DNA of 30,431 nucleotides from Granulosicoccus sp964594905. Its GTDB lineage: Bacteria; Pseudomonadota; Gammaproteobacteria; Granulosicoccales; Granulosicoccaceae. A program made the position numbers and the translations under genes. Below are positions 7,853 to 16,331 of this stretch, in pieces. Below the pieces are notes generated by a model. The model was given only the letters and a program-made list of their open reading frames with translations. It searched no databases and was not told the DNA's origin. Location: the NCBI GenBank assembly GCA_964594905.1, contig CAZQOI010000032.1:1-30431 (forward strand). Reading direction: 5' to 3'. The stretch's first letter is position 1, and each line of letters starts with the position of its first letter.

Positions 7853-9931
7853 ATGTACCACATTCTGCATGGTTCAGCTGCGACACTTGGCGCGACTGTT
7901 CATCCTGACGGCGTCAATTTCGCTGTTTTCTCGGCGAATGCCAGACAAGTTGATTTGTGTCTGTTTTCCGCTGATGGAAAAAGTCAGGAACAACAATTGG
8001 CCTTGCCAGAAAAATCCGGACCCATCTGGCATGGGTTTGTGCCAGATCTCAAGCCAGGGACGCTATACGGCTATCGAGTGCATGGTGACTATCTGCCTGA
8101 TCAAGGCCATCGTTTTAATCCCAATAAATTGTTGCTCGATCCCTATACCAGAGAGCTTTCGGGCAAGTGGCGCAATATATCGATCTTACAAGGTTACGAT
8201 AATAAATCACCCGAGGAAGATCTATCATTCGATACCCGAGACAGCGCTGCATTTGTTCCTAAATCAGTCGTGTCTGATTCGAGTCTGTTTAAAAAACTAG
8301 AAGTCAAAGCTTATGATCATTATGAGTACGAGCTTATTTATGAGGCCCATGTAAAAGGTCTGAGTCAACTCCATCCTGATGTACCTTCAGCGGTACGTGG
8401 TACTTATGAAGGCCTTGCCTCTGATGCCGTTATCGAACACCTGCTATCTCTGAATGTATCGGCTATTGAGTTGCTGCCCGTTCATTCTTTTATCGATGAC
8501 GACTTTCTTTTAAAGCGAAATTTACGCAATTACTGGGGATACAACTCAATCGGATTTTTTGCCCCAGAGCCTCGCTATTTTGGTGATGCCGGTTTGCTTG
8601 GTTTCAAGCAAATGGTACAACGCTACAGGGATGCAGGAATAGATGTCATTCTCGATGTGGTTTACAACCACACAGCAGAAGGTGATCAACGAGGCCCAAC
8701 ACTAAGTTTCAGAGGATTGGATAACGCTTCGTATTATCGCTTGCAAGCTGATAATCCGCGTTTTTACGTAAACGATACCGGTTGCGGCAACACTGTCGAT
8801 GTTTCCAATCCAATGGTATTGCGTATGGTTCTCGACAGTTTGCGATTTTGGGTAGAGTGCATGGGCGTTAGTGGATTCAGATTTGATCTGGCCACCACAA
8901 TTGCCCGAGACCATGATGGATATAATCCATATGGCGCTTTTCTAAGTGCTGTACGACAGGATCCCACACTGGCTAAGGTGCGTTTGATTGCAGAACCCTG
9001 GGATATTGGTCCCGGTGGATATCAACTTGGTGGATTTCCTCATCCGTTTTCGGAATGGAATGATGCTTATCGAGACAATATTCGCAGGTTTTGGCGAGGT
9101 GATGAACACACTGCTCAGGAACTCGGCTCGAGACTACTGGGATCGGCTGATCGATTCGATACCACTAAAAGATCCGCATGGGCGTCGTTAAATTTCATCA
9201 GTTCACACGATGGGTTTACGACGGCTGACGTCACCCGTTATTCGCATAAACACAATGAGGACAACACCGAAGGAAACAAAGACGGTCACGACAGTAACTA
9301 CAGTGACAACTGTGGTATCGAAGGTGACACACAAGATAAAGAGATAATAGAAAAGCGATCGCAGCGACAGCGAAACCTGCTAGCCACCATGTTTCTTTCT
9401 CAGGGAGTGCCGATGCTTCTTGGGGGTGATGAAATCAGTAACTCACAAAGCGGCAATAACAACGCTTATTGCCAAGATAATGAAATTGGTTGGATTAACT
9501 GGGACAGCGCAGACCTGAAGCTATTGGAATTTATTCAAAAGCTCAGTCAGTTTCGTAAAGACAACAGTATTTTGTATCAAAGTCAGCACTTGCATGGTGT
9601 AACTCGAGACAATGATGGGTTAAAGGACGTCGAATGGACTGACTTTTCTGGAGCACCTGTAGCGTGGGAAGATTCGGACCTGTCTCAGTTCTGTTTACAG
9701 TTGCGCTACGCGATCACTCAGCCAAATTCTGCATCTGACGATAGCGTGCTGCTCATTTTCAATCGACACGCCGAATCCTCAGAGGTCAAGTTACCCGAAG
9801 TCCCATCAGGCCAACATTGGCAGATTGAAATAGATACCAGTCAGGTGAAACAAAAAAAAGCTCGAGCCATGAAAAAGTCAATTCGTGTGCAATCCGAATC
9901 CATTCAGGCACTTAAATTGGTGACAAGCTAA
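7853..9931 (+). CDS. glgX: Glycogen debranching enzyme
   Basis: A GH13 isoamylase-type enzyme that hydrolyses alpha-1,6 branches of phosphorylase-trimmed glycogen. The 692 residues start with a family-48 carbohydrate-binding-like domain (HPDGVNFAVFSANA, GYRVHGDY), then the barrel: NYWGYNSIGFFAPEPRY near 224, DVVYNHTAEG near 268, nucleophile Asp345 in GFRFDLATT, acid/base Glu381 in IAEPWDIGPGGY, and a third acidic residue in SSHDGFT. The start ATG is six bases after the glgA stop. It is the last gene of the operon. Downstream, TTTACG/CGTAAA arms at 9937-9942 and 9951-9956 form only a weak hairpin, so the operon's end is not clearly marked. Confidence 0.95.
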   Translation: MYHILHGSAATLGATVHPDGVNFAVFSANARQVDLCLFSADGKSQEQQLALPEKSGPIWHGFVPDLKPGTLYGYRVHGDYLPDQGHRFNPNKLLLDPYTRELSGKWRNISILQGYDNKSPEEDLSFDTRDSAAFVPKSVVSDSSLFKKLEVKAYDHYEYELIYEAHVKGLSQLHPDVPSAVRGTYEGLASDAVIEHLLSLNVSAIELLPVHSFIDDDFLLKRNLRNYWGYNSIGFFAPEPRYFGDAGLLGFKQMVQRYRDAGIDVILDVVYNHTAEGDQRGPTLSFRGLDNASYYRLQADNPRFYVNDTGCGNTVDVSNPMVLRMVLDSLRFWVECMGVSGFRFDLATTIARDHDGYNPYGAFLSAVRQDPTLAKVRLIAEPWDIGPGGYQLGGFPHPFSEWNDAYRDNIRRFWRGDEHTAQELGSRLLGSADRFDTTKRSAWASLNFISSHDGFTTADVTRYSHKHNEDNTEGNKDGHDSNYSDNCGIEGDTQDKEIIEKRSQRQRNLLATMFLSQGVPMLLGGDEISNSQSGNNNAYCQDNEIGWINWDSADLKLLEFIQKLSQFRKDNSILYQSQHLHGVTRDNDGLKDVEWTDFSGAPVAWEDSDLSQFCLQLRYAITQPNSASDDSVLLIFNRHAESSEVKLPEVPSGQHWQIEIDTSQVKQKKARAMKKSIRVQSESIQALKLVTS

Positions 9932-10079
9932 TACGGTTTACGGATATTATCGTAAAACACCAGTTGGTAAGTTGTTCTCAAGTGATTCCGATGTGATGCA
10001 AGTGAGGCTCTCAAATTAGCAAGTGACTTATGAATTTCCGTACTGTCACTAGTTGCTCGCCAAGCCTATACTCCATTGC

Positions 10080-10907
10080 ATGGCGATATCCGCATTAAAA
10101 AGGCATGTAAACCGGCTGCTTGACTGGCCACATTTCGAGTCAATGATTCTATGCCTGATCATTGTCAATTCGATCATATTGGCTCTCGAAACCAGTAAGA
10201 CTGCGACGGATGTAGCAGGCAATTGGTTGTCCCTGATTGATGCTGTATTTCTGGGGATTTTTGTCCTGGAATTGGCCTTAAGACTTTTCGCCGATTTCCG
10301 TGGGTTTTGGCGAGACCCCTGGAGAATATTTGATTTTTTTGTAGTGGCTATTGCGTTACTTCCCTCAAGCGGATCACTGTCGATCTTACGCTCACTGCGA
10401 ATTCTGAGAGTACTACGGCTGATTTCTGCAGTACCTGCGATGAGGCGTGTTGTCTCCGGGCTATTGGGTGCGATGCCAGGTATGGCGTCAATAGTGTTAC
10501 TGATCGCACTGATCTTTTTTGTTTTCTCGGTCATATCTACAAAAATGTATAGCGAAGCCTTTCCTGAATGGTTTGGAACGCTCGGCGCCTCTGCTTACAC
10601 CTTGTTTCAAGTGATGACTCTTGAGAGTTGGTCCATGGGGATTGTTCGTCCGGTCATGGAAGTTTTCCCGCTATCGTGGATCCTGTTTGTGCCGTTTATA
10701 GTGCTTACAGCTTTCACAGTACTTAATTTGTTTATTGGGGTTATTGTGGATGCCATGCAAACAGAACATGAATCTGCTGCCAGTGAAGAGCGTGGTCAAA
10801 TGATCACGGATAACGAAGCCATATTGAGCGAGCTACGTGCGTTGAGAAAAGAAGTAGCCGAGCTTCGATCAGAGGCCATTTCCACCAAACCCACATCCCA
10901 AGGGTAA
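10080..10907 (+). CDS. Voltage-gated sodium channel, single-domain NavAb/NaChBac type
   Basis: A six-helix inner-membrane channel subunit that should assemble as a homotetramer. From the ATG at 10080 (275 residues), S4 carries four arginines at every third position (R104, R107, R110, R113). The pore contains the filter TLESWSM (180-186), and FQVMTLESWSMG and IVRPVMEV match what I remember of NavAb. S6 ends in NLFIGVIVDAM. The C-terminus has a heptad-like helix (ILSELRALRKEVAELR, about 248-263), as expected for the tetramer-forming coiled coil. A TTG at 10053 would add nine residues; neither start has a good ribosome-binding site, and the ATG gives the usual short N-terminus. The role is likely sodium sensing linked to motility, chemotaxis or pH, by analogy only. 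Confidence 0.9.
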   Translation: MAISALKRHVNRLLDWPHFESMILCLIIVNSIILALETSKTATDVAGNWLSLIDAVFLGIFVLELALRLFADFRGFWRDPWRIFDFFVVAIALLPSSGSLSILRSLRILRVLRLISAVPAMRRVVSGLLGAMPGMASIVLLIALIFFVFSVISTKMYSEAFPEWFGTLGASAYTLFQVMTLESWSMGIVRPVMEVFPLSWILFVPFIVLTAFTVLNLFIGVIVDAMQTEHESAASEERGQMITDNEAILSELRALRKEVAELRSEAISTKPTSQG

Positions 10908-10943
10908 TTGCCTGTTGCAGGCTGATTTGGTGATCTGTGGGCC

Positions 10944-12476
10944 TTAAGCCAGGCTGAAATGACTGAACAAACCGTTTGTCTGTAAGCAGCGATCTAGTTG
11001 CAATTGCCGGCGTTTGTCTCCCTGAGTTGCCTCCAGGTTGTCGCCAGTGTGATACAGGTATGCTGGAAGCAATATGGTTTGCAATACTTTTTGTTCAACC
11101 TTGCAGGCAATGATCATTGCTTTTTCCGCGATATCTTTTTCTGCATTCTGTTTTTTGATGCTAACGGGCAGAACTTTGCGAGCGAGAAATTCAACGCCCG
11201 CTTCAATTTTGTTTTCTCCGCTTGAATGCATCCAACGCACAATACCGATATTTGTTTTGGTGCTTGCCTCATCGGGTGTAGAAGTATGCTCACCTATGCT
11301 GACAATATCACCAACCTGAACGCGCCCAGCTCTGCAATTTGAGTGTGAAATCATGCAACCTTGTGGTGAACGATTTTTGATAGTCCATGTTGGGCTTGCT
11401 TCTCCGCCATTCTGATTTTCACTGGACGTACTGCCAAGCATCAACGCAGTTGTGATTTCCTTGTAGCCAAAATATATATTTGAGGATTCATGGCATATCA
11501 ATCTAGCGGAACGTCGCTTTCTGGATCGTGTAAGGCTTAAGTGTAATCGGCGTAGTGATTGTCGTTCGAGAGTGTCCGAGCCGAGAATGCTGCTTTGGTC
11601 GGGTTGTATGCTTTTGATGCGTTTTTCGATCAGCTTAACCACGGGCTTCAAACTAAAGTATTCTCGTGAACTTATATCACCTGGTATCAAACTACGAGCA
11701 GGCTCAGGTATAGACGTACGATCAAGATCAATCGCATAAAGTGTCCCATCTGCCAGCGTGGAATCGTACTTTCTAAAATGAATTTCCTTGGCATTTTCGC
11801 GTAAAAATTCAAGCAGCAACGGTAATTGTCTGACCCGCTGTTGTCGTAAATCAGCCACGTGAAGCAGCAGAATATAACGATAGTGATCAATAAGACTTGA
11901 GCTGTTATCCGAATCAGCTTCGCCATTCAAGTCAATACCATTGAACGTTGAATGCTCTGAAGACGTGGCTTTGTCAAGAAGCTGGTGTTCTTTAGCGTGA
12001 ACATAAAGCTGATGAGCATCTTGCAATATACCTATTGGCATATCTCGGTAGCTTTTGATCATGGATTCGGCTTGACGCGCCAGTGCGTGCATAGCGCGAC
12101 GTGCATCATCAGCGATAGGCTTTTTGCTGTCGGTCAGCAATAGTTTGAAGGCAAAGACTTCTTCGCGTAAAAGAGAATTGCGGAGTTTGGCGCTCTGCGC
12201 AAACTCGTGTGTCAGTGGCAGGGGTTGCGCCTGAGTCAGTTCAGATAACTGATCGTGGAGCTCGTGCAGGACGGGAGTGAAGCACGATAAAACAGCGCGG
12301 CGCCTGTCGACGTCATTATGCAGTCGATTACTGTGTTTCAGGCCACGATAGACCTCCCGCGCATCACCGGCTGATGTCAAGCCTTCCAGGCTATTAAGCC
12401 ATTCGGCGACGCCAAGTGGATCAACAGGAAAACTTCCCGTGTCGGCAACGGTTCTCTGCGGTACTGTCAAGAGCAT
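10944..12476 (-). CDS. Uncharacterised 510-residue protein with a PilZ-like segment
   Basis: I do not recognise the full-length family. The N-terminal 300 residues look helical, charged and soluble, with no signal peptide or membrane span. At about residues 315-323 there is RSRKRRSAR (fits RxxxR), and at about 367-372 NRSPQG, which fits the (D/N)xSxxG motif of PilZ c-di-GMP receptors. VQVGDIVSIGE and IGIVRW...AGVEFLAR follow, as in the beta-barrel of PilZ domains. The spacing between the two motifs (about 45 residues) is longer than usual. About 80 more residues follow the PilZ-like part. It is transcribed divergently from hslV (98-base spacer) and converges on the sodium channel gene. Possible role: c-di-GMP-responsive regulator. 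The coding call is firm, the domain call moderate. Confidence 0.75.
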   Translation of the reverse strand: MLLTVPQRTVADTGSFPVDPLGVAEWLNSLEGLTSAGDAREVYRGLKHSNRLHNDVDRRRAVLSCFTPVLHELHDQLSELTQAQPLPLTHEFAQSAKLRNSLLREEVFAFKLLLTDSKKPIADDARRAMHALARQAESMIKSYRDMPIGILQDAHQLYVHAKEHQLLDKATSSEHSTFNGIDLNGEADSDNSSSLIDHYRYILLLHVADLRQQRVRQLPLLLEFLRENAKEIHFRKYDSTLADGTLYAIDLDRTSIPEPARSLIPGDISSREYFSLKPVVKLIEKRIKSIQPDQSSILGSDTLERQSLRRLHLSLTRSRKRRSARLICHESSNIYFGYKEITTALMLGSTSSENQNGGEASPTWTIKNRSPQGCMISHSNCRAGRVQVGDIVSIGEHTSTPDEASTKTNIGIVRWMHSSGENKIEAGVEFLARKVLPVSIKKQNAEKDIAEKAMIIACKVEQKVLQTILLPAYLYHTGDNLEATQGDKRRQLQLDRCLQTNGLFSHFSLA

Positions 12477-12561
12477 AGACCCGAGGCTAACATAGCATTG
12501 TGCCGCCGAATCATGGCACCTGATGAGCTTTCAGAAGGTACACTTCAGCTTGTGATGTAGC

Positions 12562-12567
12562 AGGGGA
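12562..12567 (+). promoter_or_regulatory. Ribosome-binding site that sets the GTG start of hslV
   Basis: AGGGGA lies seven bases before GTG 12575. It supports a GTG start with a six-residue N-terminal extension before the catalytic threonine, instead of the E. coli-like start directly at the threonine. Confidence 0.6.
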
Positions 12568-12574
12568 AATTTTT

Positions 12575-13117
12575 GTGGAACAGTTCCGCGGAACCACGAT
12601 TTGTTCGGTCCGACGTGGCAATCAGGTGGTGATAGGCGGCGACGGTCAGGTCAGCATGGGTAATGTTGTCATGAAGGGCAATGCCAGGAAGGTTCGTCGT
12701 TTGTATAAAGATCAGGTGCTGGCGGGGTTCGCAGGTGGCACTGCCGATGCCTTCACCTTGTTTGAGCGTTTTGAAGCCAAACTCGAGGCGCATGGTGGTC
12801 AGTTGACCCGAGCAGCGGTAGAGCTCGCGAAAGACTGGCGCACCGATCGAATGTTACGAAGGCTTGAGGCTTTGCTGGCCGTTGCTGATCACACTGCGTC
12901 ATTGGTTATCACGGGTAATGGTGACGTGATAGAGCCTGAAGGCGGCCTGATTGCGATAGGCTCTGGTGGTGATTTTGCAAAGTCCGCAGCGCGCGCATTG
13001 CTTGATCACACCGAACTGGAGGCTGAATCAATCGTTCGCTATAGCCTTGAAACCGCCGCAGACATCTGCATTTATACCAATAACAATCTCAGTATCGAAA
13101 CACTCTCTTTTGACTGA
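12575..13117 (+). CDS. hslV: ATP-dependent protease proteolytic subunit HslV (ClpQ)
   Basis: Threonine protease subunit that forms a double hexameric ring and degrades proteins unfolded by HslU in the cytoplasm. The 180 residues carry the family sequences TTICSVRRG (from residue 7), VVIGGDGQVSMGN, VMKGNARKVRRLY, GFAGGTADAFTLFE, AVELAKDWRTDRMLRRLEA, and the C-terminal DICIYTNNN. The catalytic N-terminal threonine corresponds to Thr7, so the MEQFRG extension must be removed for activity; other bacterial HslV proteins carry comparable short extensions. The GTG start is supported by AGGGGA upstream. hslU follows after about 20 bases. Confidence 0.96.
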   Translation: MEQFRGTTICSVRRGNQVVIGGDGQVSMGNVVMKGNARKVRRLYKDQVLAGFAGGTADAFTLFERFEAKLEAHGGQLTRAAVELAKDWRTDRMLRRLEALLAVADHTASLVITGNGDVIEPEGGLIAIGSGGDFAKSAARALLDHTELEAESIVRYSLETAADICIYTNNNLSIETLSFD

Positions 13118-13139
13118 GGCCCGACATTTCGTGAATACC

Positions 13140-14474
13140 ATGTCCCATATGACTCCGCGTGAAATTGTGCAAGAGCTCGACAAGCACATTATCGGACAAC
13201 AGCATGCCAAGCGCGCTGTTGCTATCGCGCTGCGAAACCGTTGGCGCCGCCAGCAGGTTGATGAAAATCTGCGCAATGAAATCACGCCCAAAAATATTTT
13301 GATGATTGGCCCGACAGGTGTCGGCAAGACAGAAATAGCACGACGTCTGGCGCGCCTTGCCAACGCACCTTTTATCAAGGTCGAAGCAACAAAGTTTACT
13401 GAGGTAGGTTATGTCGGTCGTGATGTTGAATCCATCATTCGTGACCTTGCAGATGTTGCCTTGAAGGAAACTCGCGAGCGTGAAGTGCAGCGGGTTCGCA
13501 ATAGAGCTGAGGATGCAGCAGAAGATCGTGTGCTTGACGTGCTACTGCCACCAGCAAAAGGGGCAGGTGTCAATGTTGTTGAAACTGAGGAAAGTGGCAC
13601 ACGACAAAAATTTCGCAAGAAGCTGCGTGAAGGCGATCTTGATGACAAGGAAATAGAGATAGATGTCAGCGTACAGCCTGCTGGTGTAGAGATCATGGCA
13701 CCTCCTGGTATGGAAGAGATGTCGCAGCAGTTACAGGGGATGTTTCAAAACCTTGGTGGCGGCGGACGTACCAAGCAGCGCAAGATGCGTATCAAGGATG
13801 CCATGAAGCATCTAATTGACGAAGAAGCATTGAAGCTGATCAATGATGATGATCTGAAAACTCAGGCTCTCGATAATATTGAACAAAACGGTATTGTCTT
13901 TATTGATGAAATAGATAAGGTGGCGCGTGGTTCTGAAGGTCGGCAGGGCGCGGATGTATCACGAGAAGGGGTTCAGCGTGATTTATTGCCGTTGGTTGAA
14001 GGCTGCACCGTGTCAACCAAGTTCGGCATGGTCAAGACTGATCACATATTGTTTATTGCCAGCGGCGCGTTTCATTTATCCAAACCTTCGGACCTTATTC
14101 CTGAGTTGCAAGGACGCTTACCCATCCGTGTTGAGCTTCAGGCATTGAGTACTCGTGATTTCGAACGCATTCTAGTTGAACCGGATGCATCCCTCACCGA
14201 GCAATCAACTGCGTTGCTTGGTACTGAAAACGTCACTCTGTCGTTTGTCGACGATGGCATCAAACGCATCGCCGAGGTGGCTTGGCAGGTCAATGAAAGC
14301 ACCGAGAACATTGGTGCGCGTCGGCTGCACACAGTCATGGAACGCCTTCTTGAGACTGCGTCCTTTGAAGCTGCGGATCATAGCGGAAGCAGCATCACTG
14401 TAAACGCCGACTATGTCGATGATCATCTTGGGGATCTGGTCCAGGATGTGGATCTGAGCCGTTACATTCTTTAG
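13140..14474 (+). CDS. hslU: ATP-dependent protease ATPase subunit HslU (ClpY)
   Basis: AAA+ unfoldase that docks on HslV and feeds it substrates. From ATG 13140 the product has 444 residues (E. coli 443) and begins MSHMTPREIVQELDKHIIGQ, matching the family N-terminus. Walker A is GPTGVGKT at 57-64, Walker B is IVFIDEID near 250, and the insertion (I) domain lies between. The C-terminus VDLSRYIL is the tail that inserts into HslV. A GTG at 13131 would add three residues and sits 11 bases after GAGG (13116-13119), so it may be the real start. The much longer open frame upstream overlaps hslV and is not family-like. The gene forms an operon with hslV. Confidence 0.95.
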   Translation: MSHMTPREIVQELDKHIIGQQHAKRAVAIALRNRWRRQQVDENLRNEITPKNILMIGPTGVGKTEIARRLARLANAPFIKVEATKFTEVGYVGRDVESIIRDLADVALKETREREVQRVRNRAEDAAEDRVLDVLLPPAKGAGVNVVETEESGTRQKFRKKLREGDLDDKEIEIDVSVQPAGVEIMAPPGMEEMSQQLQGMFQNLGGGGRTKQRKMRIKDAMKHLIDEEALKLINDDDLKTQALDNIEQNGIVFIDEIDKVARGSEGRQGADVSREGVQRDLLPLVEGCTVSTKFGMVKTDHILFIASGAFHLSKPSDLIPELQGRLPIRVELQALSTRDFERILVEPDASLTEQSTALLGTENVTLSFVDDGIKRIAEVAWQVNESTENIGARRLHTVMERLLETASFEAADHSGSSITVNADYVDDHLGDLVQDVDLSRYIL

Positions 14475-14489
14475 GCCGTATAACTCATT

Positions 14490-14849
14490 ATGCCAAGACC
14501 AACCGATATCAAGCTACACCAGAAAAGCCGAGTACTTGAACTCAGTTTTGACGATGGATTCAGCTGTAACCTTTCCTGTGAATATTTGCGTGTGCATTCA
14601 CCGTCGGCAGAGGTTCAGGGTCATGGACCCGGGCAGGAGGTGCTGCAAGTAGGTAAGGAAGACGTCGGCATCGATCAGCTAGAACCGAGTGGCAACTATG
14701 CCCTGAAAATTCACTTTGATGATGGTCATAACTCTGGTCTTTTCACCTGGGACTATCTGTACGCACTTGGCAAGCAGTACGAAGAGAAGTGGTCAGCGTA
14801 TTTGGCGGCACTAAAAGCTGCTGGCCATAGTCATCAAAGTCAGAGTTGA
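14490..14849 (+). CDS. DUF971 (gamma-butyrobetaine hydroxylase N-terminal-like) protein
   Basis: A 119-residue soluble protein. It fits the DUF971 pattern: P..I.LH..SR.LEL.FDDG (residues 4-22), CEYLRVHSPSAEVQGHG, then GNYALKIHFDDGHNSGLFTWDYLYALG. This fold also forms the N-terminal domain of gamma-butyrobetaine hydroxylases; free-standing members are common in proteobacteria and linked to iron-sulfur or metal-related roles without a firm biochemical assignment. It starts 15 bases after hslU and is followed 16 bases later by ubiE; the order hslVU-DUF971-ubiE is common in proteobacteria. It lacks the catalytic dioxygenase domain. Confidence 0.88.
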   Translation: MPRPTDIKLHQKSRVLELSFDDGFSCNLSCEYLRVHSPSAEVQGHGPGQEVLQVGKEDVGIDQLEPSGNYALKIHFDDGHNSGLFTWDYLYALGKQYEEKWSAYLAALKAAGHSHQSQS

Positions 14850-14865
14850 GCGGGAGACAAAAATA

Positions 14866-15621
14866 GTGGCTGAAACAAGCGACAACAAGACTCACTTTGG
14901 TTATCAGACTGTTGATGCAGAATCGAAGTCTGGCATGGTCGGACAGGTGTTTGATTCAGTTGCATCCAAATACGATGTGATGAACGATCTTATGTCGTTT
15001 GGTATGCATCGCGTGTGGAAACGTTTCACCATAGAACAATCTGCCGTTCGTGCTGGTCAGTGTGTGCTCGATATTGCCGGCGGGACAGGTGATCTGGCCG
15101 CAAAATTTTCACGCCGTGTTGGTAAAGATGGTTTTGTTGTGCTTGCTGATATCAATTCGGCGATGTTGACTACCGGGCGAGCACGTTTGATGGACGACGG
15201 CATTGTCGGCAATCTTGAATACGCGCAAGCCAACGCTGAAAATCTGCCATTTGCTGACAATACATTTGACTGCATTACCATCTCGTTTGGCCTGCGTAAC
15301 GTGACCGACAAGGACAAAGCTATTGCTTCCATGTACCGTGTTCTCAAGCCTGGTGGCAGATTACTGATACTGGAATTTTCCAAACCTGTGCTGCCATTAC
15401 TTAATCGTGCTTACGATGCTTACTCATTCACGGCCTTGCCGATGATGGGCAAGCTGGTTGCTAACGACGCAGACAGTTATCGTTACCTTGCTGAGTCAAT
15501 CCGTATGCACCCTGATCAGGAAACACTTGAGGCAATGATGCAACAGGTGGGTTTTGAAATGACAAGTTTTCATAACTTGACAGGTGGCATTGTCGCTCTG
15601 CACAAAGGTTTCAAGATCTGA
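14866..15621 (+). CDS. ubiE: Ubiquinone/menaquinone biosynthesis C-methyltransferase
   Basis: SAM-dependent methyltransferase that C-methylates the quinone ring (2-methoxy-6-polyprenyl-benzoquinol in ubiquinone synthesis, demethylmenaquinol where menaquinone is made). The 251 residues include VFDSVASKYDVMNDLMSFGMHRVWKR near 28, SAM motif I VLDIAGGTGDLA near 67, NAENLPFADNTFDCITISFGLRNV near 124, and the C-terminal GGIVALHKGFK. Start GTG 14866 is preceded by GGGAG at about 14852-14856. It is followed 31 bases later by ubiJ, then ubiB, the classic ubiEJB cluster. Confidence 0.96.
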   Translation: MAETSDNKTHFGYQTVDAESKSGMVGQVFDSVASKYDVMNDLMSFGMHRVWKRFTIEQSAVRAGQCVLDIAGGTGDLAAKFSRRVGKDGFVVLADINSAMLTTGRARLMDDGIVGNLEYAQANAENLPFADNTFDCITISFGLRNVTDKDKAIASMYRVLKPGGRLLILEFSKPVLPLLNRAYDAYSFTALPMMGKLVANDADSYRYLAESIRMHPDQETLEAMMQQVGFEMTSFHNLTGGIVALHKGFKI

Positions 15622-15652
15622 CGCGAAGATACTCGGTCTTATCTACTTATCC

Positions 15653-16231
15653 ATGTCAATCCCATTGCCAATAAGTGTCGCACTTGAACAGCTTATAAAT
15701 CGTACTCTAAAGATGGATCCGGAGACGCGTGAGCGGCTTGATGGTGTCAATGGAAAAGTCGTGCAAATTGTTGTCACCTCTCCCATTCCGTCCACTGCGA
15801 CATTTTTGATTACTGACCGTGAAGTACATGTCTCTGGTCAACATGATGGTGAAGTCGACACCACTATTACTGGTTCATTGTCGAGCCTTCGCTCCCTGAT
15901 GAAGAGCAACGACGCCGTGCATCAGGGTGAGGCCACTATCGAAGGTGACATAGGCACTGCCAATACACTCAAAGATATTGCGGATGCTTTGGATATCGAT
16001 TGGGAAGAGCAAATCTCCCCATTTGTTGGCGATACTGTCGCCCACCAACTTGGTGTCGCGTCTCGCACCTTTGCAAGCTGGTTTGATCGTACATCGCAAA
16101 GTATGAAAGCGAATACGCGCGAGTATCTTGAAGAAGAAGTCGAGCTGGTGGTACCCGCCAACATGCTTAAGGTGTTTAACGATGCTGTAGACAATGCTCA
16201 GTCGACTATGGATCGTCTTGAGGCGCGTCTC
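15653..16231 (+). CDS. ubiJ: Ubiquinone biosynthesis accessory factor UbiJ (SCP2 domain), 3' end lost in gap
   Basis: Lipid-binding accessory protein of the soluble Ubi complex. 193 residues are visible before the N run; E. coli UbiJ has 201, and the visible end (MDRLEARL) resembles the E. coli end (KRLEKLEAK), so only a few residues are missing. The SCP2 domain covers roughly residues 15-110 (VVQIVVTSPIPSTATFLIT, GEATIEGDIGTANTLKDIADAL). The ATG at 15653 gives the family-length N-terminus (MSIPLPISVALEQLIN); an upstream ATG at 15584 would overlap ubiE by 38 bases and add non-family residues. It lies between ubiE and ubiB, as in E. coli. Confidence 0.88.
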
Positions 16232-16331
16232 NNNNNNNNNNNNNNNNNNNNNNNNNNNNNNNNNNNNNNNNNNNNNNNNNNNNNNNNNNNNNNNNNNNNN
16301 NNNNNNNNNNNNNNNNNNNNNNNNNNNNNNN
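16232..16331. other. Assembly gap (100 N) at the ubiJ/ubiB junction
   Basis: A run of exactly 100 N, typical of a scaffold gap of unknown size. It hides the end of ubiJ and the start of ubiB. By alignment to E. coli UbiB, the first visible UbiB residue corresponds to about residue 81, so at least about 240 bases of ubiB plus the ubiJ end are missing; the real gap must be larger than 100. Confidence 0.97.

Noticed and set aside
9936..10052. Weak dyads after glgX (TTTACG/CGTAAA at 9937-9956; AGTGAC/GTCACT at 10022-10050) as terminator or operator
   Set aside because: Six-pair arms with no T-tract; expected by chance at this density, so not listed as features.
10049..10534. A 161-residue open frame on the minus strand opposite the sodium channel gene
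   Set aside because: It lies entirely inside a gene with clear family motifs; its product is low-complexity and Ser/Arg/Ile-rich with no recognisable domain.
10910..10922. GCCTG-TTG-CAGGC after the sodium channel stop as an intrinsic terminator
   Set aside because: Five-pair stem with a three-base loop and no T-tract; too weak to call.
13409..13696. A Ser/Thr-rich open frame opposite hslU
   Set aside because: Composition (serine runs) reflects the reverse complement of codons for charged residues in the HslU insertion domain.
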